Positions 17,618-26,725 are shown, numbered from the stretch's first letter. The stretch is 64,000 nucleotides of DNA from Gp6-AA40 sp035263125 (GCA_035263125.1 DATFRP010000381.1:1-64000); one strand, 5' to 3'. The notes: generated by a model not told the origin, from the letters alone. A program made the numbers and translations.

Positions 17618-18103
17618 ATGAGCGGTCAGATACGTGCGTTCCTGACGCTGGTCAGCGTAGCGTTGCTCGCGACAGGAATCGTGGCCGAACAGGCCAAACA
17701 GGCGGCCGCAAAACCAACGGCCGCGACGAAGAAGCCGAACGATGAAGGCGTCACGACCGCACCCAACAAGCTGGTGGCTCCGGTTCGTGGCGAAGCCGAA
17801 CTCGGTTACACGAAGCCGGTGCAGAAGAACGACGGCAAGTTCCTCGTCACGACGATGAAGGTGAAGAACCTGGCCAGCGGCGCGATCGCAGGCTTGAAGA
17901 TTGACGAGTTCTGGTACGACAAGGATGGCAATCCGATTACCGGCTCGCAGCCGTTCCGCTATCGCAAGCCCCTTCAGCCAGGTGAAGTTATCGAGGTGAC
18001 GCTCAAGGTGCAAATCGTTCCCGCAATGAAGACGGGACGCTACCAGTACAAGTTCGAGCACGCCAACGGCAAGATCAAGCCGACACTGGTGACGAAACTC
18101 TAA
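17618..18103 (+). CDS. exported protein, FxLYD-like domain suspected
   Basis: 161 residues; ATG preceded by GGGGGAGGGTCAGATC. A signal peptide covers residues 1-24 (RAFLTLVSVALLATGIV). An Ala/Lys-rich linker (~25-50) precedes a single beta-rich domain. Its LVTTMKVKNLASGAIAGLKIDEFWYDKDGN pattern resembles FxLYD/CARDB-type extracellular domains that describe how conserved groups hang on a beta sandwich, though the match is by eye. A TATAAT sits at 17582-17587, 31 bp before the start, but its spacing to TTGCGG (17562) is only 14 bp. Function unknown. Confidence 0.75.
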   Translation: MSGQIRAFLTLVSVALLATGIVAEQAKQAAAKPTAATKKPNDEGVTTAPNKLVAPVRGEAELGYTKPVQKNDGKFLVTTMKVKNLASGAIAGLKIDEFWYDKDGNPITGSQPFRYRKPLQPGEVIEVTLKVQIVPAMKTGRYQYKFEHANGKIKPTLVTKL

Positions 18104-18125
18104 GCGCTCAGCGACGTTCGTAGGC

Positions 18126-18151
18126 GGCGGGTCTAAAACGGAAGACCCGCC
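18126..18151. terminator. bidirectional hairpin between convergent genes
   Basis: GGCGGGTCT (18126-18134) and AGACCCGCC (18143-18151) form a perfect 9-bp stem with an 8-nt loop AAAACGGA. It lies in the 54-bp gap between two convergent genes, the expected place for a shared terminator. Confidence 0.65.
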
Positions 18152-18157
18152 CTAGTG

Positions 18158-20227
18158 CTACTTCACTCGTATCTGAATATCTCTGCTCACCGTCTGCACG
18201 TCTTTCGTGCGGGACTGCCCTTCGACGTGCAGCACATACAAGGCAGGCGCGATACTGTCGAGTGGGATGCGCGCGCTGAAGCCGTAGCCGCCCGAGCTCC
18301 CTTGCAGTTCCGTCGATGATCGCTCGTCGGTCACCGCACGCACGACTGTGCCGCCCTCGGCGCGCAGTTCGGCCTTGAAGTCGAGCATGTGCGCAGGGGC
18401 CCCCGGCTTGTTCTCGTAGAACTCCGCGAAGAGCGCGATCTCGTCGTTCTGCAAGAACTCGCGAGTGGCCGTCGGCGGTCCAGGCAGATAATCGCCAAGC
18501 GGGTTCTTTGGCTTGATCGTCGGCGCTTCGGCCATTGCGCGCGAGGTGATCGACACGCCGCTCATCGTGAACGGCGCGTTGGCAAAGTCGGGAACATCGA
18601 GATCGTAGAGCACGCTTCCGACCTTGCCCGACTTGGCGGACGCGGCGATTCGCAGTTGATACCGCCCCGGGGGCAAGCTCGCTTGCGACAGCATCCTGAA
18701 GCCGCGGCTCTTTGCGCGCGCCAGCGTATCGGGCTTCAAGGTGAGCGTCGCGGTCTGCCGATCGCCGGGAAAACTCTTACCCTTCGAGTCGGTCGCGGTG
18801 TGGCCGATCTCGATCGTCTCGTTATAGATGCCGTCTTTCTCGATGAAGTCGAGACCGTTCACATCGAGTTCGACGGCGAACGCAACCGAGGCATTCGGCG
18901 CCTGCCCCTTGTACGCTGCGGCGAACACCTTCATCGGGATGCCGGTCACCGGCAGCGGACTGCCGATCGCTCCAGAGAGCGATGGGTTCGTGTTGCTTTC
19001 CGAGGGGCGCGCCGGGCGCCGGCCGCCGCGCGCTTCGTAGTAGCCGTTACGGGAGCGCACCATCAGGCCCGGCCGTTTGATGCGAACTTCGATCTTGCGG
19101 AAACGGCCATCGCGCCGCTCGTTCGGCGAGTAGTACCCGAAGACGTAGTACGTGCTGTTCTCGTTGACGATGCGATCGAACGCGCCGTTGAGGTCGTTGC
19201 GGTTGACCGCCGCAAATCCACCCGTGCTCGACGCCAGCACACGCAGGCTGTCCTGCGACAGGCGGAGTTCGTTCTGCATCGCGCGGCCATCGGCGTCGCC
19301 GATAGTGCTGCTTGACTGAATGAGGTCTTCGTCACCCGCGACGAGGCCACGGGGATCGATCGCGTAAATCGCCACGTTCCCGCGCGTGGCCGCCGCGATC
19401 GCGTCATGTGTGTCGAGCATGACCGAGGACGCAGTCGCGCCAAGGACGCCGGTGGCCTCGTAGATGTCGTAGTCGACGCCTTCGCCGATGAGGAGCATCG
19501 CCTTCCGTCGTCCGTGCACGCCAGCCATGAACTCCGACATCTTGCGGATGTTGTTCATCACCGAGCGGGCGCGGAACGCGCGATCCATCTGATCGATGTC
19601 GTCGCCCGGTTCGAGGTTCCCGGTATCGGGATTGACGCGGGCGGTTTCGATCCGTTGCAACGTCGCCGAGCGGAGCTTGCGTCCAACGAACTTGTCGGTG
19701 GCGTTGAGCAGCAGCTTCGTGTTGTTGGTGAAGTCCTGCGACGCTTCGGTCCGCCCGGTGTACACCACCGCCGCCAGATCATTGGTACCGAACTGCTGCT
19801 CGAAGAACCGGCGCATGGTCGCCTTCACGCGCGGCGTCCTCGTGAAATCCGTGTGCACATCGTCGAGGACGATGAGATAGATGCGCCCTTCGACGTTTTG
19901 ATTCGTCTGCACATCGGCTTCAATGGGCGACGACGCGAAGATCGGGCGCTCGGCCCGCTGGATCGGAATGTTCACGAGGGAAAAGGCCGTCACCTTCTGC
20001 GGCTTCCCGTCTTCGAAGACGTCGAAGTCCGACGCGGCCAGGTCGGAAACGACCCGGCCTTGGGCATCGGTCACGGTCGCATCGACCTCCACATAGTTGA
20101 CCTCGACGCGGAACGTGACCGCCGGTTGAGGAGACTGGGGGGCTGGCGGCGTGGCACTTTGCTGCTGTGCGGCGAGGATGCCGCTCGCTGCGGCCACGAG
20201 AAAAGCGACCGAAAGTTGATATTTCAT
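18158..20227 (-). CDS. VWFA-related acidobacterial-domain protein, exported
   Basis: 689 residues with a clear signal peptide (MKYQLSVAFLVAAASGILAA). The domain starting FRVEVNYVEVDATVTDAQGR, with DFDVFEDGKPQKV, is the N-terminal hallmark of the VWFA-related acidobacterial proteins. It is followed by a von Willebrand A core: YLIVLDDVHTD corresponds to the MIDAS strand region, and STYYVFGYYSP closes it. The C-terminal ~300 residues are beta-rich and probably form Ig-like domains. Secreted; expected to bind proteins or surfaces in a metal-dependent way. Divergent from the M24 peptidase with a shared 99-bp promoter region. Confidence 0.9.
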   Translation of the reverse strand: MKYQLSVAFLVAAASGILAAQQQSATPPAPQSPQPAVTFRVEVNYVEVDATVTDAQGRVVSDLAASDFDVFEDGKPQKVTAFSLVNIPIQRAERPIFASSPIEADVQTNQNVEGRIYLIVLDDVHTDFTRTPRVKATMRRFFEQQFGTNDLAAVVYTGRTEASQDFTNNTKLLLNATDKFVGRKLRSATLQRIETARVNPDTGNLEPGDDIDQMDRAFRARSVMNNIRKMSEFMAGVHGRRKAMLLIGEGVDYDIYEATGVLGATASSVMLDTHDAIAAATRGNVAIYAIDPRGLVAGDEDLIQSSSTIGDADGRAMQNELRLSQDSLRVLASSTGGFAAVNRNDLNGAFDRIVNENSTYYVFGYYSPNERRDGRFRKIEVRIKRPGLMVRSRNGYYEARGGRRPARPSESNTNPSLSGAIGSPLPVTGIPMKVFAAAYKGQAPNASVAFAVELDVNGLDFIEKDGIYNETIEIGHTATDSKGKSFPGDRQTATLTLKPDTLARAKSRGFRMLSQASLPPGRYQLRIAASAKSGKVGSVLYDLDVPDFANAPFTMSGVSITSRAMAEAPTIKPKNPLGDYLPGPPTATREFLQNDEIALFAEFYENKPGAPAHMLDFKAELRAEGGTVVRAVTDERSSTELQGSSGGYGFSARIPLDSIAPALYVLHVEGQSRTKDVQTVSRDIQIRVK

Positions 20228-20261
20228 AGCTTCTTCGGGCAGGCTGGCCAGCCCCGATTAT

Positions 20262-20281
20262 AGGTGAACCGACTTTCACCT
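20262..20281. promoter_or_regulatory. inverted repeat in divergent promoter region
   Basis: AGGTGAA (20262-20268) and TTCACCT (20275-20281) are exact reverse complements, 6 bp apart. On the minus strand a TATAAT (20257-20262) abuts the repeat; on the plus strand a TATACT (20312-20317) lies 9 bp before the M24 start. The position would let one bound protein affect both genes. Confidence 0.45.
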
Positions 20282-20326
20282 GCGCAGTCGCGTCTGTAGG
20301 ATTAGGGGTTCTATACTGAACGCTCA

Positions 20327-21508
20327 ATGGGACTGGACATCGCATCCGTACAGCGGGCCCTGCGTGCAGCACGCCTGGATGGGTGGTTGCTCTACGACTT
20401 CCACGGGTCCAACCCGATCGCGGCGCATCTGGCCGGACTGACGCACGGGGCCCACATGACCACGCGCCGCTGGTACTACCTCGTTCCCGCTCAAGGCGAA
20501 CCTCGTGGTCTCGTTCACGCGATCGAGCGACGCACCCTGGACGAGCTCCCAGGGGAGAAAATCGTCTACGCGGGGCGCCGCCAACTGGATGAGGGGCTGA
20601 CCCGCCTTCTGTCCGGGGTGCGGCGCGTGGCGATGGAGTACTCGCCGATGTGTGCGATTCCGTACCTCTCGCGGGTCGACGCGGGAACGGCCGAGGCCAT
20701 CCGGGCGAAGGGAGTTGAAATCCTTTCGTCGGGGGATCTCGTCCAACAGTTCGAAGCCTCCTGGACGCGGACTCAGCTCGCATCGCATCGTACGGCCTCC
20801 GCTTCGCTCTATCGCATCAAAGATCGGGCATTCGACGCGGCACACGCTGCGCTGCGAGCAGGTCGCGCGATGACTGAATACGACCTCCAGCAGCAGATGG
20901 TCGGGTGGTTTTCGGAGGAAGGATTAATCAGCGATTCGGCTCCGGTGGTCGCGGTCGGCGGCAACGCCGGCGACCCGCATTACCTGCCTGCTGCCGGCAG
21001 CGCACGGCCGATCGTCGCGGACGAGATTCTGTTGCTCGATCTGTGGGGCAAGACACGCGAGCCGGGGGCGGTGTTCGCGGATATCACGTGGGTCGGCGTC
21101 ACGAGCTCGCGCGTGCCGGACGAGGCAGCGCGGGCGTTTGCCGCCATCGCGGAGGCTCGCGACGCAGCGGTCAGTCTGGTTGAAGACGCCGCCGCGCGGG
21201 GACGTGACCTGTGTGGGTGGGAGGTCGACGATTCAGCACGTCGGGTTCTGCAACAGCGAGGGTACGGGGATCGCATCCTGCACCGCACCGGGCATAGCCT
21301 GGGTGAGCTGGTGCATGGCAACGGCGTGCACATGGACGACTACGAGACCCACGACGACCGCCGCCTGCTGCCGGGCACCGGGTTCACGGTCGAGCCCGGG
21401 TTGTACTTCGACACTTTTGGCGTCCGCACTGAAATCAATGTTTATAGGGATGAACGCGAGGCTACCGTAACCGGGCCGCGACAGGCCGAAATCATCACAT
21501 TGCTGTGA
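20327..21508 (+). CDS. M24 family metallopeptidase (Xaa-Pro aminopeptidase-like)
   Basis: 393 residues, a pita-bread-fold protein: an N-terminal creatinase-like domain (~1-150), then the catalytic domain. The five metal ligands are visible: Asp in LLLDLWGK, Asp in GAVFADITWVG, His in RTGHSLGELVHG, Glu in TVEPGLYF and Glu in RTEINVY. The pattern fits aminopeptidase P or a dipeptidase that removes residues next to proline. No signal peptide, so cytoplasmic. No ribosome site is obvious; the -10-like TATACT is close to the ATG. Adjacent to HtrA but transcribed separately. Confidence 0.9.
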   Translation: MGLDIASVQRALRAARLDGWLLYDFHGSNPIAAHLAGLTHGAHMTTRRWYYLVPAQGEPRGLVHAIERRTLDELPGEKIVYAGRRQLDEGLTRLLSGVRRVAMEYSPMCAIPYLSRVDAGTAEAIRAKGVEILSSGDLVQQFEASWTRTQLASHRTASASLYRIKDRAFDAAHAALRAGRAMTEYDLQQQMVGWFSEEGLISDSAPVVAVGGNAGDPHYLPAAGSARPIVADEILLLDLWGKTREPGAVFADITWVGVTSSRVPDEAARAFAAIAEARDAAVSLVEDAAARGRDLCGWEVDDSARRVLQQRGYGDRILHRTGHSLGELVHGNGVHMDDYETHDDRRLLPGTGFTVEPGLYFDTFGVRTEINVYRDEREATVTGPRQAEIITLL

Positions 21509-21566
21509 ATCTGGAATTGGTTCGAAACTTGTGTATGCGGGAAAGCGAAGAGGTGTGGAGGCATCA

Positions 21567-23138
21567 ATGTCCAACCGAGGAATGACCTGGTTTTATGCGC
21601 TGCTGATCGCGACCACCTCGGCCGCGGCGGCGCTGGTCCTTGCGTCGAGGCTGGGGCTTGCGCCGGAATCATCGGCGCAGACGGGACCGCTTCCCGTCCA
21701 GAACAGCGCGCCGATCACCGGCCCGCTGACGGCGACCACGTTCCGTGAAATCGCCAAGTCGGCCACGCCGGCGGTGGTGAACGTCCGGACCGAGTCGCGT
21801 CAACGCACACAGGACCTGAGCGACTTTTTCGGCGGTGGCGGCAGCGATCTCTTCGATCGCTTCTTCGGCGGCGGCGGCGGTGGCGGCGGCACCGGTGGCC
21901 GCAGCCCGCGTCAGCAGCCGCGCCAGCGCGATCAAGTGGTTCAGGCCGCTGGCACCGGATTCATCATCGACAAGTCCGGTCTCATCCTGACGAACAACCA
22001 CGTCGTCGAAGGCGCCAACAAGATCAGGGTGTCGCTCTACGGCGAGGACGAAGATCAGGAATACGATGCGAAGATCATCGGACGCGATCCGTTGATCGAC
22101 AGCGCCTTGATCCAGTTGACGGAAAAGCCAAACCACACCTTACCGGTGATCTCCTTTGGCGATTCGTCGAAGCTGGAACCCGGTGACTGGGTGATGGCCA
22201 TCGGGAATCCATTCAACCTCGCGCACACCGTCAGCGTCGGCGTGATCAGCGCGATGGAGCGTCCGTTCGAAGTTGCGGAGAACCGCTTCGCGCAGGTGCT
22301 GCAGACCGATGCGGCGATCAATCCCGGCAACTCCGGTGGACCGCTGTTGAACATCCGCGGCGAGGTCATCGGGATCAACACCGCGATCATCGCGGACGGC
22401 CGTCAGTCGGGCAACATTGGCATCGGCTTCGCAATTCCGATCAACACGGTTCGCGATCTGCTGCCGCAGCTCGAAACTGGAAAGGTGTCCCACGGCCGCA
22501 TCGGTGTCACCGTGGGATCCGTGCCGCGCGAAGCTGTCGACGAATTCGGCTTGAAGGAGCGCAAGGGCGCGGTCGTCAGCTCGGTCTCGCCGGGCAGCGC
22601 TGCGGCCAGGGCCGGTATGGAGCCCGGCGACGTGATCACTTCATACAACGGCAAACCAGTGACCGGGCGCGACGATCTCGTGCGCATGGTGGTGGCGACC
22701 AAGCCGCGTACCACGGTGCCCGTGCGCGTCCTGCGCGACAAACAGGAGAAGACGCTCAGCGTGACGGTCGATGAACTCGATCTCGAGGCTGAAGGCAACA
22801 CGGCGCGTGGTGGCGGCGGGCGCGACCGCGACAACGACACGACGCAGGAGACCAGCGCGGGCTTCGGGCTGTCGCTCTCGAACGTGACCGCGGATATCGC
22901 TCGCAAGCTGCGGCTGGACGACAACAAGGGCGCGCTCATCACCGACATCGAGCCGGCCAGTCCTGCGTACAGGGGCGGTCTCCAGCCCGGTGACGTGATC
23001 ATCCGCGTCGGGCGCACGTCGGTGAACAACGCGGCGGAAGCGTCGCGCGAGCTCAGCCGTGTGCCGTCGCATGGAACCGTGTTCCTGCGGGTGTTGCGCA
23101 ACGGCACGGAGACTTTCGCGTCGCTCACGAAAGAATAG
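21567..23138 (+). CDS. HtrA/DegQ-type periplasmic serine protease
   Basis: 523 residues from an ATG following GGAGGCATCA. Membrane anchor or uncleaved signal at ~8-29 (YALLIATTSAAAALVLAS). The trypsin-like domain has the triad His145 (TNNHVV), Asp178 (LIDSALIQL) and Ser256 (PGNSGGPL). Two PDZ domains follow (~residues 300-390 and ~430-520), typical of Do-family chaperone-proteases. A Gly-rich loop (~100-112, nine consecutive Gly) within the LA-loop region is unusual. Degrades or refolds damaged envelope proteins. A strong hairpin follows. Neighbours are cell-wall recycling genes. Confidence 0.93.
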   Translation: MSNRGMTWFYALLIATTSAAAALVLASRLGLAPESSAQTGPLPVQNSAPITGPLTATTFREIAKSATPAVVNVRTESRQRTQDLSDFFGGGGSDLFDRFFGGGGGGGGTGGRSPRQQPRQRDQVVQAAGTGFIIDKSGLILTNNHVVEGANKIRVSLYGEDEDQEYDAKIIGRDPLIDSALIQLTEKPNHTLPVISFGDSSKLEPGDWVMAIGNPFNLAHTVSVGVISAMERPFEVAENRFAQVLQTDAAINPGNSGGPLLNIRGEVIGINTAIIADGRQSGNIGIGFAIPINTVRDLLPQLETGKVSHGRIGVTVGSVPREAVDEFGLKERKGAVVSSVSPGSAAARAGMEPGDVITSYNGKPVTGRDDLVRMVVATKPRTTVPVRVLRDKQEKTLSVTVDELDLEAEGNTARGGGGRDRDNDTTQETSAGFGLSLSNVTADIARKLRLDDNKGALITDIEPASPAYRGGLQPGDVIIRVGRTSVNNAAEASRELSRVPSHGTVFLRVLRNGTETFASLTKE

Positions 23139-23177
23139 AAGGCGGGACCAGGACGCCGACCACGATCTCTTCGACAC

Positions 23178-23216
23178 GGTCCGCAGGTTTCGCATAGACT
23201 GCGTAGCCTGCGGACC
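23178..23216. repeat. long hairpin between htrA and CYTH genes
   Basis: GGTCCGCAGG (23178-23187) pairs perfectly with CCTGCGGACC (23207-23216). An inner CGCA/TGCG pair extends the stem around TAGAC. It begins 40 bp after the htrA stop and ends 28 bp before the CYTH start. It could terminate htrA or mark a repeat insertion. Confidence 0.6.
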
Positions 23217-23244
23217 GGACTTTGAGACCGCACACCGGAGTCCG

Positions 23245-23811
23245 ATGATCGAACGCGAGATCAAGCTGCCGTTCTCGACGCCGACCGATGCCCGGTTGGC
23301 GATCCTTGCCGCCGGGGCCGCGCCGCTCCGGTGCCGCCGACTCCAGGAAGATGCCTTGTTCGACACCGACGACGAGTCGCTTCGTCGCCGCGGATGCGCG
23401 CTGCGAATCCGCATGGATTCCGGCCGCAGCCTGCTGACGTTCAAGGGCCCGATTCAACCCGGTCCGATGAAAACTCGCGAGGAGCACGAAACCGTCGTCA
23501 GCGACGGTGAAGTGTTGATCAATCTGCTCCAGTCGCTCGGCCTGCACGTCTGGTTCCGCTATCAGAAATTCCGGGAAGAATTCGCCGCCGAGGACGCAAC
23601 GATTGCCCTCGACGAGACCCCGATCGGAACCTTCGTCGAGATCGAAGGCGGCGAGCGTGCGATCATGACGTTCACGCAGGCGCTCGGGCGTTCGCCGGAC
23701 GACTTCATTCTCGATTCGTATCGCGGGCTCTTCCTGGCGCGGAGAACGGAGTTCGGACTGCAGGGCGCCAACATGGTGTTCGCCGACGAATGGTCCCTGC
23801 GCTCGTCCTGA
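23245..23811 (+). CDS. CYTH domain protein (class IV adenylate cyclase / triphosphatase type)
   Basis: 188 residues starting MIEREIKLPFS. The ERELK-like ExExK motif is EREIK at residues 3-7, the signature of triphosphate tunnel enzymes. Further tunnel residues are visible: RRRGCALRIRMDS, LLTFKGP, EEHETVV and ALDETPIGTFVEIEG. Proteins of this type hydrolyse thiamine or inorganic triphosphate, or make cAMP. The stop overlaps the nucleotidyltransferase start by 22 bp, so the three genes from here to 25792 form one translational unit. Which reaction it carries out is not determinable. Confidence 0.88.
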   Translation: MIEREIKLPFSTPTDARLAILAAGAAPLRCRRLQEDALFDTDDESLRRRGCALRIRMDSGRSLLTFKGPIQPGPMKTREEHETVVSDGEVLINLLQSLGLHVWFRYQKFREEFAAEDATIALDETPIGTFVEIEGGERAIMTFTQALGRSPDDFILDSYRGLFLARRTEFGLQGANMVFADEWSLRSS

Positions 23812-24755
23812 CCGCGGGGCTGGCCACCCGCCTGCGCCCGCTGTCGTTCGTCCGCGCGAAAGCTGCACTGCCGGTCGCGGGTATTCCGATCGTTCGCCGC
23901 ATTCTGATGTCGCTTGCGTCCGCGGGTATCAGCAAGGCGGTGCTCAATCTGCACCATCTCTCCCACACGCTGACGACCCACGTTGGCGACGGCAGCGATC
24001 TCGGCATGTGCGTCCGCTATTCATGGGAGACGCCAGTCCTGGGCTCGGCGGGCGGACCGCGCCGCGCGCTGCCGCTGCTCGCGGAAGAGGGACGGGACTC
24101 GACGTTTCTGATCGTCAACGGCGATACGCTCACCAACGTCGATCTCGGTGCGGTCGTCGAGGACCATCGGCGATCGGGCGCACTCGTGACGATGGCGGTC
24201 GTGCCGAATACCGAGCCCGGCAAGTACGGCGGCATCGACGTCGACGATGACGGCGTCTTCAGAGGATTCGTGGCTCGTGGGTCGACGCAGTCGTCGTGGC
24301 ATTTCATCGGCGTCCAGGCCGCGGAACCCGCAGCATTCGCCTCAGTGCCGGCCGATGTCCCGCACGAAGTGCGGACGCTGTATCCCGCCCTGACCGCAGC
24401 ACGGCCCGGCTCGGTGCGCGCCTACCGGACGAATGGTGCCGAGTTCTTCGATATCGGCACGCCGTCGGACTATCTCCGGACCTCGCACCTCATCGCCGCG
24501 CGCGAAGGCGTCGGACCGGGCGTTCCTGAAGGGACCTGGATCGAAAACGGCGCCCGGATCGAGCACTCGATTCTGTGGAACGATGTGGTCGTCGGCGCGG
24601 GCTCGATGCTGCGCGAATGCGTGGTGACTGATGGCGTGCGCGTACCGGCCGATACGTCATGGCACGGGGTGACGATGCGGGTGGCATCTGGGGAGCTCGG
24701 TCCTGGAGAACGTCAGATCGAAGGTCTGGCGATCGGACCGCTGGACGTGGAATGA
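23790..24755 (+). CDS. sugar nucleotidyltransferase, MurU-like
   Basis: 321 residues. The N-terminal domain has the nucleotidyltransferase G-loop in the variant LTAGLATRLRPL, followed by KAALPVAG and the metal-binding VNGDTLTNVDL. The C-terminal ~70 residues (GTWIENGARIEHSILWNDVV) look like left-handed beta-helix turns, giving a longer protein than the ~220-residue Pseudomonas MurU. Immediately followed by an AmgK-like kinase with a four-base overlap, the same pairing as MurU-AmgK, which makes UDP-MurNAc from recycled MurNAc. A GDP-mannose or other NDP-sugar pyrophosphorylase remains possible. Confidence 0.75.
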   Translation: MVPALVLTAGLATRLRPLSFVRAKAALPVAGIPIVRRILMSLASAGISKAVLNLHHLSHTLTTHVGDGSDLGMCVRYSWETPVLGSAGGPRRALPLLAEEGRDSTFLIVNGDTLTNVDLGAVVEDHRRSGALVTMAVVPNTEPGKYGGIDVDDDGVFRGFVARGSTQSSWHFIGVQAAEPAAFASVPADVPHEVRTLYPALTAARPGSVRAYRTNGAEFFDIGTPSDYLRTSHLIAAREGVGPGVPEGTWIENGARIEHSILWNDVVVGAGSMLRECVVTDGVRVPADTSWHGVTMRVASGELGPGERQIEGLAIGPLDVE

Positions 24756-25792
24756 CCGATAACGCGGCAATTCAGTCACGTGTCAACCAATACCTCAGTG
24801 AGGCGGGCCTCACGTCGCGGAGCCCGCGGGTGGTGCCGCTCACCGGCGACGCCTCCGATCGCCGCTACTTCCGAGTGCTGTTCCGCGACGCGCCGTCGCA
24901 GGTGCTCGCGGTTCATCCGCAGGCGATCGAGTTCGAGCGGCTGCCGTTTGCGAACGTCGCGCGGCTGATGAGCAGCATGCCGGTGCCGGTGCCGGCGATT
25001 CTCGGACATTCCAATCCGCTCGGCATCATTGCGCTGCAGGATCTCGGTGACGTCACGCTGCAGGCGCACCTTGGCGCCGCCTCACCAGCGGAGCACGCGG
25101 CACTCTATCGTCAGGCGGTGACGCTGATCGAGACGTTGCAGCGACGAGGCGCCGATCTCGCGTCGCCCGAGTACATCCCCTACGGGATCGCGTTCGACGT
25201 CGAGAAGCTGACGTGGGAGCTGCAGTTCTTCACGAAGCATTTTCTGGAAGGGTATCGCGGCGCCGTGCTGTCACCCGCGGCGCGCGAGGCACTGGCGGCC
25301 GAGTACGCCGCCATCGCCAACGAGCTTGCAGGCGAGCGTCGCGTGCTGTGTCACCGCGACTACCACAGTCGCAATCTGATGCTCCACGAGGGCCGCCTCT
25401 ACATCATCGACTTTCAGGACACGCGGATGGGGCCCGACACCTACGATCTGGTGTCGCTGCTTCGCGACTCATACGTCGATTTCACCGAAGAACAGGTCGA
25501 CGAGCTGATTGCGTTCTTCCTGGCTCTGCGCGGCATGGGCTGCGGCGACGGCTCCGAGGCGCGCGAGTTCCACCGGCGCTTCGATCTGATGGCGTTGCAG
25601 CGGAATCTCAAAGCGCTCGGCACCTTCGGTTTTCAGACCGCGGCGCGAGGCAACCCGGTTTACATCCAATACATCCCGCGGACGCTGACGTATGCGCGCC
25701 ACAACATGGAGCGCCACGCGCGGTTCGGCCGCCTGCAGGAGCTCCTCGCCGAGCACATCGAGGAGCTTCGATCGGGGAGCGCAGGCTTTTAG
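24752..25792 (+). CDS. aminoglycoside-phosphotransferase-like kinase, AmgK-like
   Basis: 346 residues; ATG overlaps the previous stop (ATGA). Protein-kinase-like APH fold: GDASDRRYFRV is the nucleotide-binding loop, VLCHRDYHSRNLML the catalytic HxDxxxxN loop, and IIDFQDTRMGPDTYDLVSLL the metal-binding DFQ segment. AmgK phosphorylates MurNAc or GlcNAc at the anomeric carbon, feeding the preceding MurU-like enzyme in a cell-wall recycling route that bypasses MurA/MurB. The C-terminal SAGF comes from a hairpin that includes the stop codon. Assignment rests on the pair, not on a substrate test. Confidence 0.75.
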   Translation: MTDNAAIQSRVNQYLSEAGLTSRSPRVVPLTGDASDRRYFRVLFRDAPSQVLAVHPQAIEFERLPFANVARLMSSMPVPVPAILGHSNPLGIIALQDLGDVTLQAHLGAASPAEHAALYRQAVTLIETLQRRGADLASPEYIPYGIAFDVEKLTWELQFFTKHFLEGYRGAVLSPAAREALAAEYAAIANELAGERRVLCHRDYHSRNLMLHEGRLYIIDFQDTRMGPDTYDLVSLLRDSYVDFTEEQVDELIAFFLALRGMGCGDGSEAREFHRRFDLMALQRNLKALGTFGFQTAARGNPVYIQYIPRTLTYARHNMERHARFGRLQELLAEHIEELRSGSAGF

Positions 25793-25826
25793 CCTGCGCG
25801 GCGAACGCGGCGGCTGAAGCCGCCGC
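25781..25826. repeat. two tandem hairpins overlapping a stop codon
   Basis: GCAGGCT-TTT-AGCCTGC (25781-25797) contains the kinase stop TAG. GCGGCGGC-TGAA-GCCGCCGC (25807-25826) follows. Perfect 7-bp and 8-bp stems. The second has the same TGAA loop as the hairpin at 10544-10561. They may act together as a terminator. Confidence 0.6.
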
Positions 25827-25879
25827 TCTACGGTACAATCCTGGTCGGTCCCCCGCAGTCGCCAAACCCCAGGCACGTC

Positions 25880-26725
25880 ATGAATCGCTTCGGGATCTCG
25901 ACGCACCTCTTTCACGAGCAGCGCCTCACGCGCGAGCACCTCGTACACATCGCCGCGCACGGCTACGATGCGATCGAGCTCTTTGCCACGCGGACGCACT
26001 TCGACTATCACAGCGCCGAGGCTGCATCTGCGCTGGCCGAGTGGTTGGCGGACACGCGGATCGAGCTGCATTCGGTTCATGCGCCGATCGTCGAGAGCCT
26101 GAAGGCCGGACGATGGGTCGGATCGTTCTCCAACGCATCGGGCGACGACACGCGACGCAAGGCGGCCCTCGTCGAAACCGAAGCAGCACTCGGTATTGCG
26201 ACGCTGATCCCGTTTCGCTATCTCGTCGTACATCTCGGCATGCCGACAGTTGAAAAAGTCCCGCCCGGCGACAACCAGCGCGATGCGGCACGGCGAAGCC
26301 TCGAGCAGATCGTGGAGATGGCGTCGCGCGTGAACGTGCGCGTCGCGGTGGAAGTGATTCCGAACCCGCTGTCGAGCGCCGACGTGCTCGCGCACGCGAT
26401 CGAGGAACAGCTCGAGGGTCTCGACATCGGTGTGTGCCTCGACTACGGGCACGCGCACCTGATGGGCGATGTCGGCGAGGCAGTCGAAACGCTGTCAGGG
26501 CACCTGTGGACGACACACGTCCACGACAACGACGGTCGCCGCGACGAGCATCTGCTGCCCTATGCCGGGACGATCGACTGGGACGCCGCGATGATGGAGA
26601 CGCAGAAGGTCGGCTACGACGGGTTGCTGATGTTCGAAGTCGCCGACACCGGCGACCCGATCGATGTGCTCAAGCGATCGATGAAGGTCAGGGAGCGGTT
26701 GGAGAAGACGTTGGTGACGTACTGA
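25880..26725 (+). CDS. sugar phosphate isomerase/epimerase (TIM barrel)
   Basis: 281 residues of AP-endonuclease-2-like TIM barrel. HGYDAIELFAT early on, IELHSVHAPIV, a core VNVRVAVEVIPNP with metal-binding Glu, and VCLDYGHAHLMG with Asp and His, plus the closing WTTHVHDNDGRRDEHLLP whose His and Asp complete the metal site. Normal length for hydroxypyruvate isomerase or inosose-dehydratase relatives. Unlike the 4660 gene it has no C-terminal extension. No sugar gene beside it, so the substrate is open. A TACAAT 41 bp upstream is a weak promoter candidate. Confidence 0.88.
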   Translation: MNRFGISTHLFHEQRLTREHLVHIAAHGYDAIELFATRTHFDYHSAEAASALAEWLADTRIELHSVHAPIVESLKAGRWVGSFSNASGDDTRRKAALVETEAALGIATLIPFRYLVVHLGMPTVEKVPPGDNQRDAARRSLEQIVEMASRVNVRVAVEVIPNPLSSADVLAHAIEEQLEGLDIGVCLDYGHAHLMGDVGEAVETLSGHLWTTHVHDNDGRRDEHLLPYAGTIDWDAAMMETQKVGYDGLLMFEVADTGDPIDVLKRSMKVRERLEKTLVTY

